A stretch of 64,000 nt of DNA from NCBI RefSeq assembly GCF_006065315.1, contig NZ_CP040749.1, forward strand, positions 4,114,001 through 4,178,000, read 5' to 3'. A program made the translations under genes and the position numbers. The notes beneath the pieces were generated by a model. The model was not told the origin of the DNA. It did not search any database and saw nothing but the letters and a program-made list of their open reading frames with translations. The stretch is from Aureibaculum algae. GTDB taxonomy: Bacteria; Bacteroidota; Bacteroidia; Flavobacteriales; Flavobacteriaceae. Numbering within the stretch: position 1 is the first letter of the stretch; each line of letters opens with the position of its first letter. Of this stretch, positions 16,309-24,696 are shown in pieces.

Positions 16309-18003
16309 TTAAGCTTTTTTCGATTTGAATTGTTTTACTGCATGTTGAGCCGCTCTCGCTGTTATTGCCATATAAGTTAACGACGGATTTTGGCAGCCCG
16401 CAGATGTCATACATGCACCGTCTGTAACATAGACATTGGGTACTGTATGGATTTGATTATTAGCATTAAGTACCGATGTTTTTGGATCTCTCCCCATTCT
16501 AGCCGTACCCATTTCGTGAATACCTATACCGGGAGCATGTCTTGAATCAAACGTACTGACATCTTTAAACCCCGCTTTCTCGAGCATTTCTGCGGCCTGC
16601 TGTTTCATGTCTTCACGCATGGTCAATTCATTCTCCTTCCATTCCGCATCAAAAGTAATCGTTGGCAACCCCCAATCGTCTAACTTTTCATAATCTAATG
16701 TCATTTTATTATCATGATAAGGCAAGCATTCCCCAAATCCGCCTAAGCTCATTTTCCATTCTCCGGGTTTTAACATCGCTTCCTTGTATTCTGCTCCATA
16801 ACCCAATTCTGCCACATGTTCTGCAATTCCATATCTACCACCACCACCTTGATAACCATATCCTCTTAAAAAATCTTTTCTTTTTGTATTTTTATCTCCT
16901 AAATTTCTAAATCTCGGAATGTAAATTCCATTGGGTCTTCTTCCTTTATAATATTTATCTTCATAACCCGCTACAGTTGCACGAGCCCCTACTCCTAAAT
17001 GATGATCCATAATATTATGACCTAACTCACCCGAATCATTACCTAATCCATTTGGAAAACGGTCGGATTTCGACTGCATTAAGATAGATGCCGAAGCAAT
17101 AGCCGAAGCACAACAAAAAATAATATCCGCTTTAAAAACATGTGTCTCTTTAGTATCAGCATCAATAACTTTGACACCTATAGCTTTTTTTCTCTGATGA
17201 TCATATATAATTTCATGGACAATAGAATTCGGTCTTAGCGTCATATTACCCGTTATATCTGCGGCAGGTAACGTTGAAGCATTACTACTAAAGTAACCTC
17301 CATAAGGACAACCTCTAATACATCTGTTTCTAAATTGACAATTGGTCCTTCCGTCGTGCGAATGATCACCAGTAATATGGGCAACTCGCCCAATAGTTAG
17401 AAGTCTATCTTTATAATTTCCTGCAATTTTTTCCTTAAACTCTTCCTCTACACAATTCAATTCCATTGGGGGACTAAAAATTCCATCTGGCAATTGTGAA
17501 AGCCCAAGATTCTCGCCACTTACTCCAATATAGCGTTCCACATAATCATACCATGGTGAGAGATCACTATAACGTATGGGCCAGTCTACACCATGTCCAT
17601 CTTTTACATTCGCTGTAAAATCTAAATCACTTAATCGATAACTCTGACGTCCCCAAGTAATAGAACGTCCACCAACATGATAGCCCCGCATCCAATCGAA
17701 TCGTTTTGTTTCATTATAAGGATGCTTCACATCATCGACAAACCAATGTTTACTTTCCGCTTTTGTAGTATATCCTGTTCTCCCTTGCTTTTCTTGTCTT
17801 TTTCGCTCTTCAGGTGTTGTACTTCCGCGAAGCTCCATATCCCAAGGATCATCATTCATCGTTGGATAATCTTCAACATGAGTAATCATTCTTCCTCGTT
17901 CCAATACCAATGTCTTTAACCCGCCTTCACATAATTCTTTGGCGGCCCATCCACCACTAATTCCTGTTCCTATTACAATAGCATCATAATCTTCTTTTAT
18001 CAT
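16309..18003 (-). CDS. GMC-family FAD-dependent sugar dehydrogenase, large subunit
   Basis: Flavoprotein of 564 aa, predicted to oxidise a sugar hydroxyl, possibly C3 of glycosides, and pass electrons to a respiratory carrier. The N-terminal FAD-binding fold has the dinucleotide motif IVIGTGISGGWAAKEL and the adenine-ribose Glu in LVLERG. A second FAD contact is HVGGRSITWGR, and CIRGCPYGGYFSS is a cysteine-containing segment. The C-terminal GMC block has HEMGTARMG and NVYVTDGACMTSAGCQNPS, with the catalytic His/Asn region. It has no signal peptide and is paired with the subunit-3 gene 3 bases downstream. It is the first gene of the leftward operon and diverges from the rightward sugar operon across 170 bases. 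The family call is firm; regiospecificity is inferred. Confidence 0.9.
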   Translation of the reverse strand: MIKEDYDAIVIGTGISGGWAAKELCEGGLKTLVLERGRMITHVEDYPTMNDDPWDMELRGSTTPEERKRQEKQGRTGYTTKAESKHWFVDDVKHPYNETKRFDWMRGYHVGGRSITWGRQSYRLSDLDFTANVKDGHGVDWPIRYSDLSPWYDYVERYIGVSGENLGLSQLPDGIFSPPMELNCVEEEFKEKIAGNYKDRLLTIGRVAHITGDHSHDGRTNCQFRNRCIRGCPYGGYFSSNASTLPAADITGNMTLRPNSIVHEIIYDHQRKKAIGVKVIDADTKETHVFKADIIFCCASAIASASILMQSKSDRFPNGLGNDSGELGHNIMDHHLGVGARATVAGYEDKYYKGRRPNGIYIPRFRNLGDKNTKRKDFLRGYGYQGGGGRYGIAEHVAELGYGAEYKEAMLKPGEWKMSLGGFGECLPYHDNKMTLDYEKLDDWGLPTITFDAEWKENELTMREDMKQQAAEMLEKAGFKDVSTFDSRHAPGIGIHEMGTARMGRDPKTSVLNANNQIHTVPNVYVTDGACMTSAGCQNPSLTYMAITARAAQHAVKQFKSKKA

Positions 18004-18173
18004 ATTATCTTTTTGGGTTTTAAACTTTTAAAGGCATTTTACTTAACAAAAAAAGCTCAATTAAATTAGGTATTGAATAATTTTAAAGCCTAAATTTAAT
18101 CAAATTATTAATATTCTAATGAAACTTTTGTAATTTTATCATTCAGAAAAAAAATCAAACCATCCAAACAATT

Positions 18174-19136
18174 ATGAATAAAAATTTATTTTTTGCATTG
18201 ACTGCATTGTTTCTTATAACAACATCAATTACATCTTGTAAAAAGGCGAGTCCAACATCAGAAAATCAAGAAGAACCTACCCAAGTAAAAGAGCCTGGAC
18301 CCTTTTTTAAAATATCATTAGCACAATGGTCTTTAAACAAGGCAATTCGAAATGAAAAAACATTAGACCCAATGGATTTTGCTCAAAAGGCCAAAGAATT
18401 AGGTTTTGAAGGCATTGAATATGTAACTCAATTATATAATGAGCAGTTAAAAACGATGGGCATGGAAGCTCTTCAAGATTCTTTAAAAGCAAAAAGTACC
18501 ACCTATGGTGTTCAAAACGTTTTGATTATGGTTGATGGAGAAGGAAACTTAGCTTCATCAAATGAAAAAGAAAGAAACGAAGCTATTGAAAATCACAAAA
18601 AATGGGTCGATGCCGCTGCATTTTTAGGTTGTCATTCCGTTCGTGTTAATTTAAGTGGAGCTACTGAAAAAGAGGCTTGGATAGAGGCTTCAGTAAAAGG
18701 CTTAGGTGATTTAGCAAAATATGGAGCAAGTAAAAACATCAATGTTATTGTAGAAAACCATGGAGGTTTATCTTCAAACGCAGATTTATTAAGTGAGGTT
18801 ATGACGAAGATAAATATGGATAACTGTGGCACGCTACCTGATTTTGGTAATTTTTGTATTACCAAAGAAGATGGAGAATGTATTGATATGTTTGATTATT
18901 ATAAAGGCACTGAAATACTAATGAAACATGCCAAAGCAGTAAGTGCAAAATCTTACGATTTTGATGCTAATGGAAATGAAACGACTTTAGACTATGAACG
19001 CTTGTTACAAATAGTTAAAGATGCTGGATATACTGGTTATATTGGTATAGAATATGAAGGTGAACGTCTAAGCGAAGAAGAAGGTATACAAGCCACAAAA
19101 GATTTATTGATCAATGCTTCAAAAAAATTAAAATAA
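18174..19136 (+). CDS. sugar phosphate isomerase/epimerase-like TIM-barrel lipoprotein
   Basis: Exported lipoprotein of 320 aa (lipobox TSITSC, with serine-rich linker after the cysteine) carrying a xylose-isomerase-like TIM barrel. Strand ends with probable metal ligands are IEYV, VIVENHGG, TLPDFGNF, AVSAKSYDF and IGIEYEG. It is the first gene of the rightward operon and is followed 17 bases later by an MFS transporter. Related barrels act with DUF1080 enzymes in 3-keto-glycoside breakdown, for example as hydratases or epimerases. A periplasmic site of action fits the lipoprotein signal. The substrate is not known. Confidence 0.82.
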   Translation: MNKNLFFALTALFLITTSITSCKKASPTSENQEEPTQVKEPGPFFKISLAQWSLNKAIRNEKTLDPMDFAQKAKELGFEGIEYVTQLYNEQLKTMGMEALQDSLKAKSTTYGVQNVLIMVDGEGNLASSNEKERNEAIENHKKWVDAAAFLGCHSVRVNLSGATEKEAWIEASVKGLGDLAKYGASKNINVIVENHGGLSSNADLLSEVMTKINMDNCGTLPDFGNFCITKEDGECIDMFDYYKGTEILMKHAKAVSAKSYDFDANGNETTLDYERLLQIVKDAGYTGYIGIEYEGERLSEEEGIQATKDLLINASKKLK

Positions 19137-19153
19137 TTAACCCAAACTAAATT

Positions 19154-20329
19154 ATGAATGAAATAAATAAAAAAAGGCTTTTTTATGCCTCGTGTACGGC
19201 CTTATTAGTAACCGCCATGACTTTTGCAATTAGAGCTAGACTTGAAACCGTTTTTGGACCAGAAGGTGTTGGTTTAACGTTAGAACAAATTGGATATGCT
19301 TTTACACCAGCTTTTTGGGGATTTACGTTAGCGATGCTTTTTGGAGGACCATTGGTTGATATTATTGGAATTAAAAAGATAACATGGATAGCATTTATTA
19401 TGCATGCTATTGGAATTGTTTGGACTATAATGGCCAAAGACATGTCGTCTTTATTTATTGCCACTTTATTTGTTGGCATAGGAAATGGAATGGTTGAAGC
19501 CGCATTAAACCCTATGATAGCATCAATGTACCCTGAAAACAAGACAAAAATGTTAAATCGTTTTCATGTTTGGTTTCCTGGCGGCATCGCGATTGGTGGG
19601 GTAATGGGATGGCTTGTTATGGATGTTATGGAGCTGAGTTGGCAAGTAATGGTAGGCGTATTATTTATTCCTTTAGTTATATATGCTTTTATGTTTTTAG
19701 GACAGAAATTCCCAGTTACTGAACGTGTACAACTAGGTGTAAGTACTAGCAATATGTTTAAAAGCCTTGGCAAACCCTTATTCATTTTTATGGCAGTGTG
19801 TATGATGCTTACAGCTGCATCTGAATTAGGTACCACACAACGTATTGAATCACTCTTAAAAGAATCTGGAACAGTACCTTTATTAGTATTAGTATTTATA
19901 AATGGAATTATGGCTTTTGGAAGAGCATTTGCTGGTCCAGTAATTCATAAATTAAGTCCATCAGGTATGTTGTTATTTTCTGCCATTTTCACCTTTATCG
20001 GATTGTGGTTGCTTACCATAACTTCTGGAGGAATGATTTTTGCAGCAGCAGCAGTTTTCGCCGTTGGAGTAACTTTTTTCTGGCCTACCATGTTGGGATT
20101 TGTTGCCGAATATTTACCAGAAACTGGGGCCTTAGGCTTATCTATTATGGGAGGTTTAGGAATGCTATCTGTATCTATTGTATTGCCAATTATGGGAAAA
20201 TTAATGGACGAAGCTAGTGCACATGAAGCACTTAGAACCATGTCTATATTACCTGCAATTTTAATCGCTGCATTTATTGGGCTTTTCATTTATATGAAAA
20301 ACAGAAAAACAAAAACAATAAAAGAATAA
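19154..20329 (+). CDS. MFS transporter (sugar or nucleoside-like)
   Basis: Inner-membrane protein of 391 aa with about 12 hydrophobic segments and short loops. Features include FWGFTLAMLFGGPLVDIIGIKK (the MFS loop after TM2), a charged VTERVQLG central loop and GFVAEYLPETGALGLSIMGG in the second half. It is somewhat short but complete for FucP-like and related sugar MFS families. It lies in the rightward operon between the TIM-barrel lipoprotein and the Gfo/Idh/MocA gene. It probably imports the monosaccharide or keto-sugar that the exported enzymes produce. Substrate inferred only from context. Confidence 0.85.
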   Translation: MNEINKKRLFYASCTALLVTAMTFAIRARLETVFGPEGVGLTLEQIGYAFTPAFWGFTLAMLFGGPLVDIIGIKKITWIAFIMHAIGIVWTIMAKDMSSLFIATLFVGIGNGMVEAALNPMIASMYPENKTKMLNRFHVWFPGGIAIGGVMGWLVMDVMELSWQVMVGVLFIPLVIYAFMFLGQKFPVTERVQLGVSTSNMFKSLGKPLFIFMAVCMMLTAASELGTTQRIESLLKESGTVPLLVLVFINGIMAFGRAFAGPVIHKLSPSGMLLFSAIFTFIGLWLLTITSGGMIFAAAAVFAVGVTFFWPTMLGFVAEYLPETGALGLSIMGGLGMLSVSIVLPIMGKLMDEASAHEALRTMSILPAILIAAFIGLFIYMKNRKTKTIKE

Positions 20330-20349
20330 TTATATTAAATCAATTTTAA

Positions 20350-21489
20350 ATGCCAAAAAAAATAAAACTCGGAATTTTAGGTGGTGGCGGTGATTCTTTA
20401 ATCGGCGTATTACATCGTATTGCCTCACATATAAATGATAATTATGAAATTGTGGGAGCGGTTTTTAATCCCGATCTTGGTGAAAGCATAAAATTTGCTA
20501 AAGAAATAGACATTCCCACCAACAGGATTTATAATGATTTTGAAACTTTAGTTGAGGAAGAGTTAAAACTACCCAAAGAAGAAAGGATTCAGGTGTGTTC
20601 TATTTTAACACCTAACTTTTTACACTTTCCAATGGCTAAAAAATTGTTAGAAAATGGTTTTCATGTGATCTGTGAAAAGCCAATGACAACAACCTATGAT
20701 GAAGCTAAAATTTTACAAAAATTATTAGATAAATCCAATTTAGTGTTTGCGGTTACCCATACATATACAGGTTACCCAATGACACGTCAAATGCGTGAAA
20801 TGATAAAATCTGGTGCACTTGGAAAAATTCAAAAAGTAGATGCTCAGTATTATCAAGGTTGGATTAATCCAATTATTCACGATAAATCAAAACGAGGTTC
20901 CACATGGAGATTAGACCCTGAGAAATCTGGAATTAGTTGTTGCATGGGAGATATTGGTGTGCACGCTTTTAATATGATTGAGTTTACAACAGGCTTGCAA
21001 ATAAAATCAATTTTAGCGGACCTCAATTATTTATATGACGACAATAAAATGGATATTGACGGTACTGTTTTAGTGCGATTTGAAGGTAATGCCAAAGGGG
21101 TAATTCGCTCAAGTCAAATAGCAACTGGAGAAGAAAATGGCTTAACCATTGCCGTTTACGGAGACAAAGGAGCATTGAAATGGGAACAAGAAAATCCTAA
21201 TTTTTTATATGCTATGAGTGATGATAAACCCGTGCAAATATATAAACCTGGACATGCTTACAATTCTGAATTATCGTTAGATGGCACCAAATTACCACCT
21301 GGACATCCAGAAGGTATTTTTGACGCTATGGCTAACATTTATTTAGGTGTAGCCAGAGCAATTAGAGGTGAGAAATACAATTCAGGAGAATTTCCAACAA
21401 TGAATGACGGTGTTCGTGGACTGAATTTTATAGAAAGTACTGTAAAATCTCATCAACAAGGAAATAGTTGGGTAAATTTGATCAAATAA
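20350..21489 (+). CDS. Gfo/Idh/MocA family oxidoreductase, cytosolic
   Basis: NAD(P)-dependent sugar oxidoreductase of 379 aa without a signal peptide, so cytosolic. The Rossmann motif is LGILGGGGDSLIGV (residues 7-20). The canonical catalytic-loop motif is intact as CEKPMTT, unlike the exported paralogue in the opposite operon. The C-terminal domain has SCCMGDIGVHAFNMIEF, containing the His/Asp segment. It follows the MFS gene by 20 bases and precedes a TIM-barrel gene by 13 bases. A likely role is reversible oxidation/reduction of a 3-keto-sugar to a normal sugar after import. The direction of the reaction is not determinable. Confidence 0.88.
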   Translation: MPKKIKLGILGGGGDSLIGVLHRIASHINDNYEIVGAVFNPDLGESIKFAKEIDIPTNRIYNDFETLVEEELKLPKEERIQVCSILTPNFLHFPMAKKLLENGFHVICEKPMTTTYDEAKILQKLLDKSNLVFAVTHTYTGYPMTRQMREMIKSGALGKIQKVDAQYYQGWINPIIHDKSKRGSTWRLDPEKSGISCCMGDIGVHAFNMIEFTTGLQIKSILADLNYLYDDNKMDIDGTVLVRFEGNAKGVIRSSQIATGEENGLTIAVYGDKGALKWEQENPNFLYAMSDDKPVQIYKPGHAYNSELSLDGTKLPPGHPEGIFDAMANIYLGVARAIRGEKYNSGEFPTMNDGVRGLNFIESTVKSHQQGNSWVNLIK

Positions 21490-21502
21490 TTAAAATTAAA
21501 AA

Positions 21503-22558
21503 ATGAAAACAATAAAAGGACCTGCAGTATTCTTAGCTCAATTTATGGGCGACACTGCTCCGTTTAATTCTTTAGATGGTTTATGTAAATGGGCAAGCGA
21601 TTTAGGATATAAAGGCATTCAAATCCCCACTTGGGAAACTAGGTTAATTGATATTGATAAAGCTGCAGAAAGTAAAACCTATTGTGATGAATTAAAGGGT
21701 AAAATTAATAGTTATGGTTTAGAAATTACGGAACTCTCTACGCATTTACAAGGGCAGTTGGTTGCCGTACACCCTGCCTATGATATTATGTTTGATGGTT
21801 TTGCACCAGATAAGGTAAAAAACAATCCGAAAGCAAGAACAGAATGGGCGGTACAAACGGTTAAAAACGCAGCCATTGCGAGTAAACATTTAGGCTTAAA
21901 TGCTCATGCTACTTTTTCAGGATCTTTACTATGGCATACAATGCATCCTTGGCCTCAAAGACCTCCAGGATTAGTAGAGATGGGCTTTGAAGAATTAGCA
22001 AAACGATGGTTACCTATTTTAGATGTTTATGACGAAAATGGTGTAGATGTTTGCTATGAAATTCACCCAGGAGAAGACCTCCATGACGGCGATACTTTTG
22101 AACGCTTTTTAAAAGCTACCGGCAATCACAAACGTGTTAACATTTTATATGACCCCTCACATTTTGTGCTGCAACAATTGGATTATTTGGCATATATAGA
22201 TCATTATCATGAATTCATTAAATCTTTTCATGTAAAAGATTCTGAATTTAATCCGACAGGAAAAAAAGGAGCTTTTGGTGGCTACAATAATTGGGTAGAC
22301 AGAGCTGGCAGATATCGTTCTCTCGGAGATGGGCAAATAGATTTTAAAACAATTTTCTCTAAACTTACACAATACGAATGTGATGTTTGGGCGGTAATGG
22401 AATGGGAATGCTGTATTAAAAGCCCGGAACAAGGAGCCAAAGAAGGTGCTATTTTCATTAATAATCATATTATAGAAGCTACAGAGAAAGCTTTTGATGA
22501 TTTTGCCGGAGCTGATATTGACAAGGAAAAATTAAAAAGAATTTTGGGCATTGAATAA
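21503..22558 (+). CDS. sugar phosphate isomerase/epimerase (xylose-isomerase-like TIM barrel), cytosolic
   Basis: Cytosolic TIM barrel of 351 aa with no signal peptide. Metal-site strands are visible as VCYEIHPGEDLHDG (Glu), ILYDPSHFVLQQ (Asp and His), SFHVKDSEF (His and Asp) and VMEWECC (Glu). This matches the larger Bacteroidota sugar epimerase/isomerase type that is usually coupled to a Gfo/Idh/MocA gene, as here (13 bases upstream). The pair probably interconverts an oxidised sugar intermediate. A 34-base gap separates it from the DUF1080 gene downstream. Confidence 0.85.
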   Translation: MKTIKGPAVFLAQFMGDTAPFNSLDGLCKWASDLGYKGIQIPTWETRLIDIDKAAESKTYCDELKGKINSYGLEITELSTHLQGQLVAVHPAYDIMFDGFAPDKVKNNPKARTEWAVQTVKNAAIASKHLGLNAHATFSGSLLWHTMHPWPQRPPGLVEMGFEELAKRWLPILDVYDENGVDVCYEIHPGEDLHDGDTFERFLKATGNHKRVNILYDPSHFVLQQLDYLAYIDHYHEFIKSFHVKDSEFNPTGKKGAFGGYNNWVDRAGRYRSLGDGQIDFKTIFSKLTQYECDVWAVMEWECCIKSPEQGAKEGAIFINNHIIEATEKAFDDFAGADIDKEKLKRILGIE

Positions 22559-22592
22559 ATGCCTCATTAATTATGAATTATAAATAAGTACA

Positions 22593-23330
22593 ATGAAAAA
22601 AATAACAATACTCTTACTTGCCGTTTTAACGTTTTCATCATGTAAAAATGAAAAAAAAGAAACAGAACTTAATGACGAAGCTAAAACAAAATCTGATTTA
22701 AATAAAGAAACTAAAGACAATTGGATAGTTCTTTTTGATGGCAGCTCTTTAGATGCATGGCGAGGATATTTAATGGACAGTGTGCCCTCTGGATGGTCTA
22801 TACAAGACAATACTTTGGCTTTTACGCCAGGTAATGGTGAAGGTCAAGATATTATTACCAAAGAAAAATTTGAAAATTTTGAGTTATCAATAGATTGGAA
22901 AATATCTGAAGGTGGTAATAGCGGAATTTTTTGGAGCGTTTTAGAAGATAAAAATGCGAAAATTTATGAATCTGCATTGGAAGTTCAAGTTTTAGATAAT
23001 GAAAGACACCCTGATGCAAAGGCTGGCACAAGTCATCAAGCAGGAGCGTTATATGATTTAGTTTCACCAACTTCTAACGTAGTGCACCCAGCTGGAGAAT
23101 GGAACACAGCCGTTATCAAGATAAATCACAACACCAATGAAGGCTCTTCTACTCTAAATGGCACTCTAGTTGCTACTTTTCCACTTCAAGGAGAAAAATG
23201 GGATGAAATGATTGCCAACTCAAAATTTAAAAATTGGACAAATTTCGGTAAAATACATAATGGATATTTAGGTTTGCAAGACCATGGCAACAAAGTATGG
23301 TTCAGAAATATAAAAATTAAAAAATTATAA
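22593..23330 (+). CDS. DUF1080 (3-keto-disaccharide hydrolase-like) lipoprotein
   Basis: Exported lipoprotein of 245 aa (lipobox LTFSSC followed by a Lys/Glu-rich linker) with a single DUF1080 domain. Signature segments are WIVLFDGSSLDAWRGY, FELSIDWKISEGGNSGIFW, SALEVQVLDNERHPD, GEWNTAVIKIN and YLGLQDHGNKVWFRNIKI. This is the canonical family pattern, closer to characterised 3-keto-glycoside-cleaving members than the copy at 14882. Its stop overlaps the start of another DUF1080 gene by one base (TAATG), implying translational coupling. Confidence 0.87.
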   Translation: MKKITILLLAVLTFSSCKNEKKETELNDEAKTKSDLNKETKDNWIVLFDGSSLDAWRGYLMDSVPSGWSIQDNTLAFTPGNGEGQDIITKEKFENFELSIDWKISEGGNSGIFWSVLEDKNAKIYESALEVQVLDNERHPDAKAGTSHQAGALYDLVSPTSNVVHPAGEWNTAVIKINHNTNEGSSTLNGTLVATFPLQGEKWDEMIANSKFKNWTNFGKIHNGYLGLQDHGNKVWFRNIKIKKL

Positions 23331-24142
23331 TGATTAAAAAATTAATTCTTTCAGTTGTTGTTCTGTCTTTTTTCGGATGTAAGGAAACAGTAAAATCAAA
23401 TGACGTATCTGAATCACCCCTTGACACTATTAGTAACATTTCTAATCAAGAAAAAGAGCCCACCAAACCTGAAGAAACTGAAATTTGGGAACCTAAACCT
23501 CCAAAAGTAAACCTCGGAAAAAACAGAGTCCCTTCTGATGCCATTGTGCTTTTTGATGGTAAAAACCTAGACGAATGGATTGTAGCAGAAGATTCTACCG
23601 CTGCCAAATGGATTTTAAATAAAGATGGAAGCATGACCGTTAACAGTGGTTCTGGCACTCTACAAACCAAACGCAATTTTGGAAGTATCCAGTTACATCT
23701 AGAATGGAAATCGCCTACTAAAATTTTAGGTAAAGGCCAATCTAGAGCCAACAGTGGTGTTTTCATTCAGCAGCGTTATGAAGTACAGATATTAGACAAT
23801 AACGACAACGACACTTATGTTAACGGACAGGTAGGAGCCATTTATAAGCAATCTATTCCGGCAGTAAACGCTGCCGTTCCCACAGGAGAATGGAACATTT
23901 ACGACATTATTTTTCATACTCCGGAATTTGATGCTAGTGGTAAAAAAATAAAATCTGGAACAATGACTGTTTTACATAATGGCGTTTTAATTCAAGATCA
24001 CTTTGAAATTCAAGGAGCAGTAGCCTATATCGGTTGGCCAACCAACGAACCTCATGGAAAAGCTCCCATACAATTACAGGATCATAATGATGGAAGTAAG
24101 CCAAGTTTTAGAAATATATGGGTAAGAGAGCTAAAAAGCTAA
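23330..24142 (+). CDS. DUF1080 (3-keto-disaccharide hydrolase-like) lipoprotein
   Basis: Exported lipoprotein of 270 aa (cysteine in SFFGC, then a long Ser/Pro/Glu linker to about residue 70) with one DUF1080 domain. It includes AIVLFDGKNLDEWIV, FGSIQLHLEWKSP, SRANSGVFIQQRYEVQILD, GEWNIYDIIFHTP and PIQLQDHNDGSKPSFRNIWVREL. The start overlaps the previous DUF1080 stop by one base. It closes the rightward operon; the next gene, dtd, is 23 bases away but functionally unrelated. The long linker suggests the domain stands off from the membrane. Confidence 0.87.
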   Translation: MIKKLILSVVVLSFFGCKETVKSNDVSESPLDTISNISNQEKEPTKPEETEIWEPKPPKVNLGKNRVPSDAIVLFDGKNLDEWIVAEDSTAAKWILNKDGSMTVNSGSGTLQTKRNFGSIQLHLEWKSPTKILGKGQSRANSGVFIQQRYEVQILDNNDNDTYVNGQVGAIYKQSIPAVNAAVPTGEWNIYDIIFHTPEFDASGKKIKSGTMTVLHNGVLIQDHFEIQGAVAYIGWPTNEPHGKAPIQLQDHNDGSKPSFRNIWVRELKS

Positions 24143-24165
24143 AACAAAATAAATTTAAGTAAAAA

Positions 24166-24618
24166 GTGAAAGCTGTAATTCAAAGAGTAAGTCATGCCTC
24201 TGTAAGCGTTGATAACAACATAATTTCTTCTATTAATAATGGACTATTGGTCTTATTAGGCATCACAGAAAATGACACCAAAGATGACATTGATTGGTTG
24301 TCCAAAAAAGTATTGAATCTTAGAATTTTCAATGACGAAAATGATGTTATGAACAAATCGCTCATTGCAATAGATGGAGAACTTATTATAGTCAGCCAAT
24401 TTACGCTCTTAGCAAGTACAAAAAAGGGAAATAGACCTTCTTATATTAAAGCCGCTAAAACTGATGTTGCAATACCTCTATACAACCAATTCATTTCTGT
24501 AACAGAAAAAGAGTTTGGCAAAAAAGTTGGGACTGGCATTTTTGGTGCAGACATGAAAATAAACTTATTGAATGACGGTCCTGTAACTATTGTAATAGAT
24601 ACTGAAAATAAAATTTAA
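24166..24618 (+). CDS. dtd: D-aminoacyl-tRNA deacylase
   Basis: Cytosolic proofreading enzyme of 150 aa that hydrolyses D-aminoacyl-tRNA. It shows both active-site blocks of the DTD family: SQFTLLAS (about residues 85-92) and a C-terminal block starting GTGIFGADMKINLLNDGPV. The N-terminus MKAVIQRVSHASVSVD is canonical. The start codon is GTG at 24166, and the position of the conserved N-terminus rules out a later start. It is 23 bases downstream of a DUF1080 gene and may be carried on that transcript. Confidence 0.95.
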   Translation: MKAVIQRVSHASVSVDNNIISSINNGLLVLLGITENDTKDDIDWLSKKVLNLRIFNDENDVMNKSLIAIDGELIIVSQFTLLASTKKGNRPSYIKAAKTDVAIPLYNQFISVTEKEFGKKVGTGIFGADMKINLLNDGPVTIVIDTENKI

Positions 24619-24631
24619 AATATTATAAAAA

Positions 24632-24665
24632 TTGTAACGTTTTGGGTATAAGTTTGATATATTTG
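24632..24665 (+). promoter_or_regulatory. promoter for the DUF3857 gene pair
   Basis: TTG at 24632-24634, a 23-base spacer, and a perfect TAnnTTTG element, TATATTTG, at 24658-24665. The start would fall about 25 bases before the ATG at 24697. Confidence 0.5.
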
Positions 24666-24696
24666 TGTATCAACGCCCCACGCTAAACACTACTTT

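Noticed and set aside
19183..20289. Long minus-strand frames opposite the MFS gene
   Set aside because: They are antisense shadows of a strongly supported membrane transporter gene.
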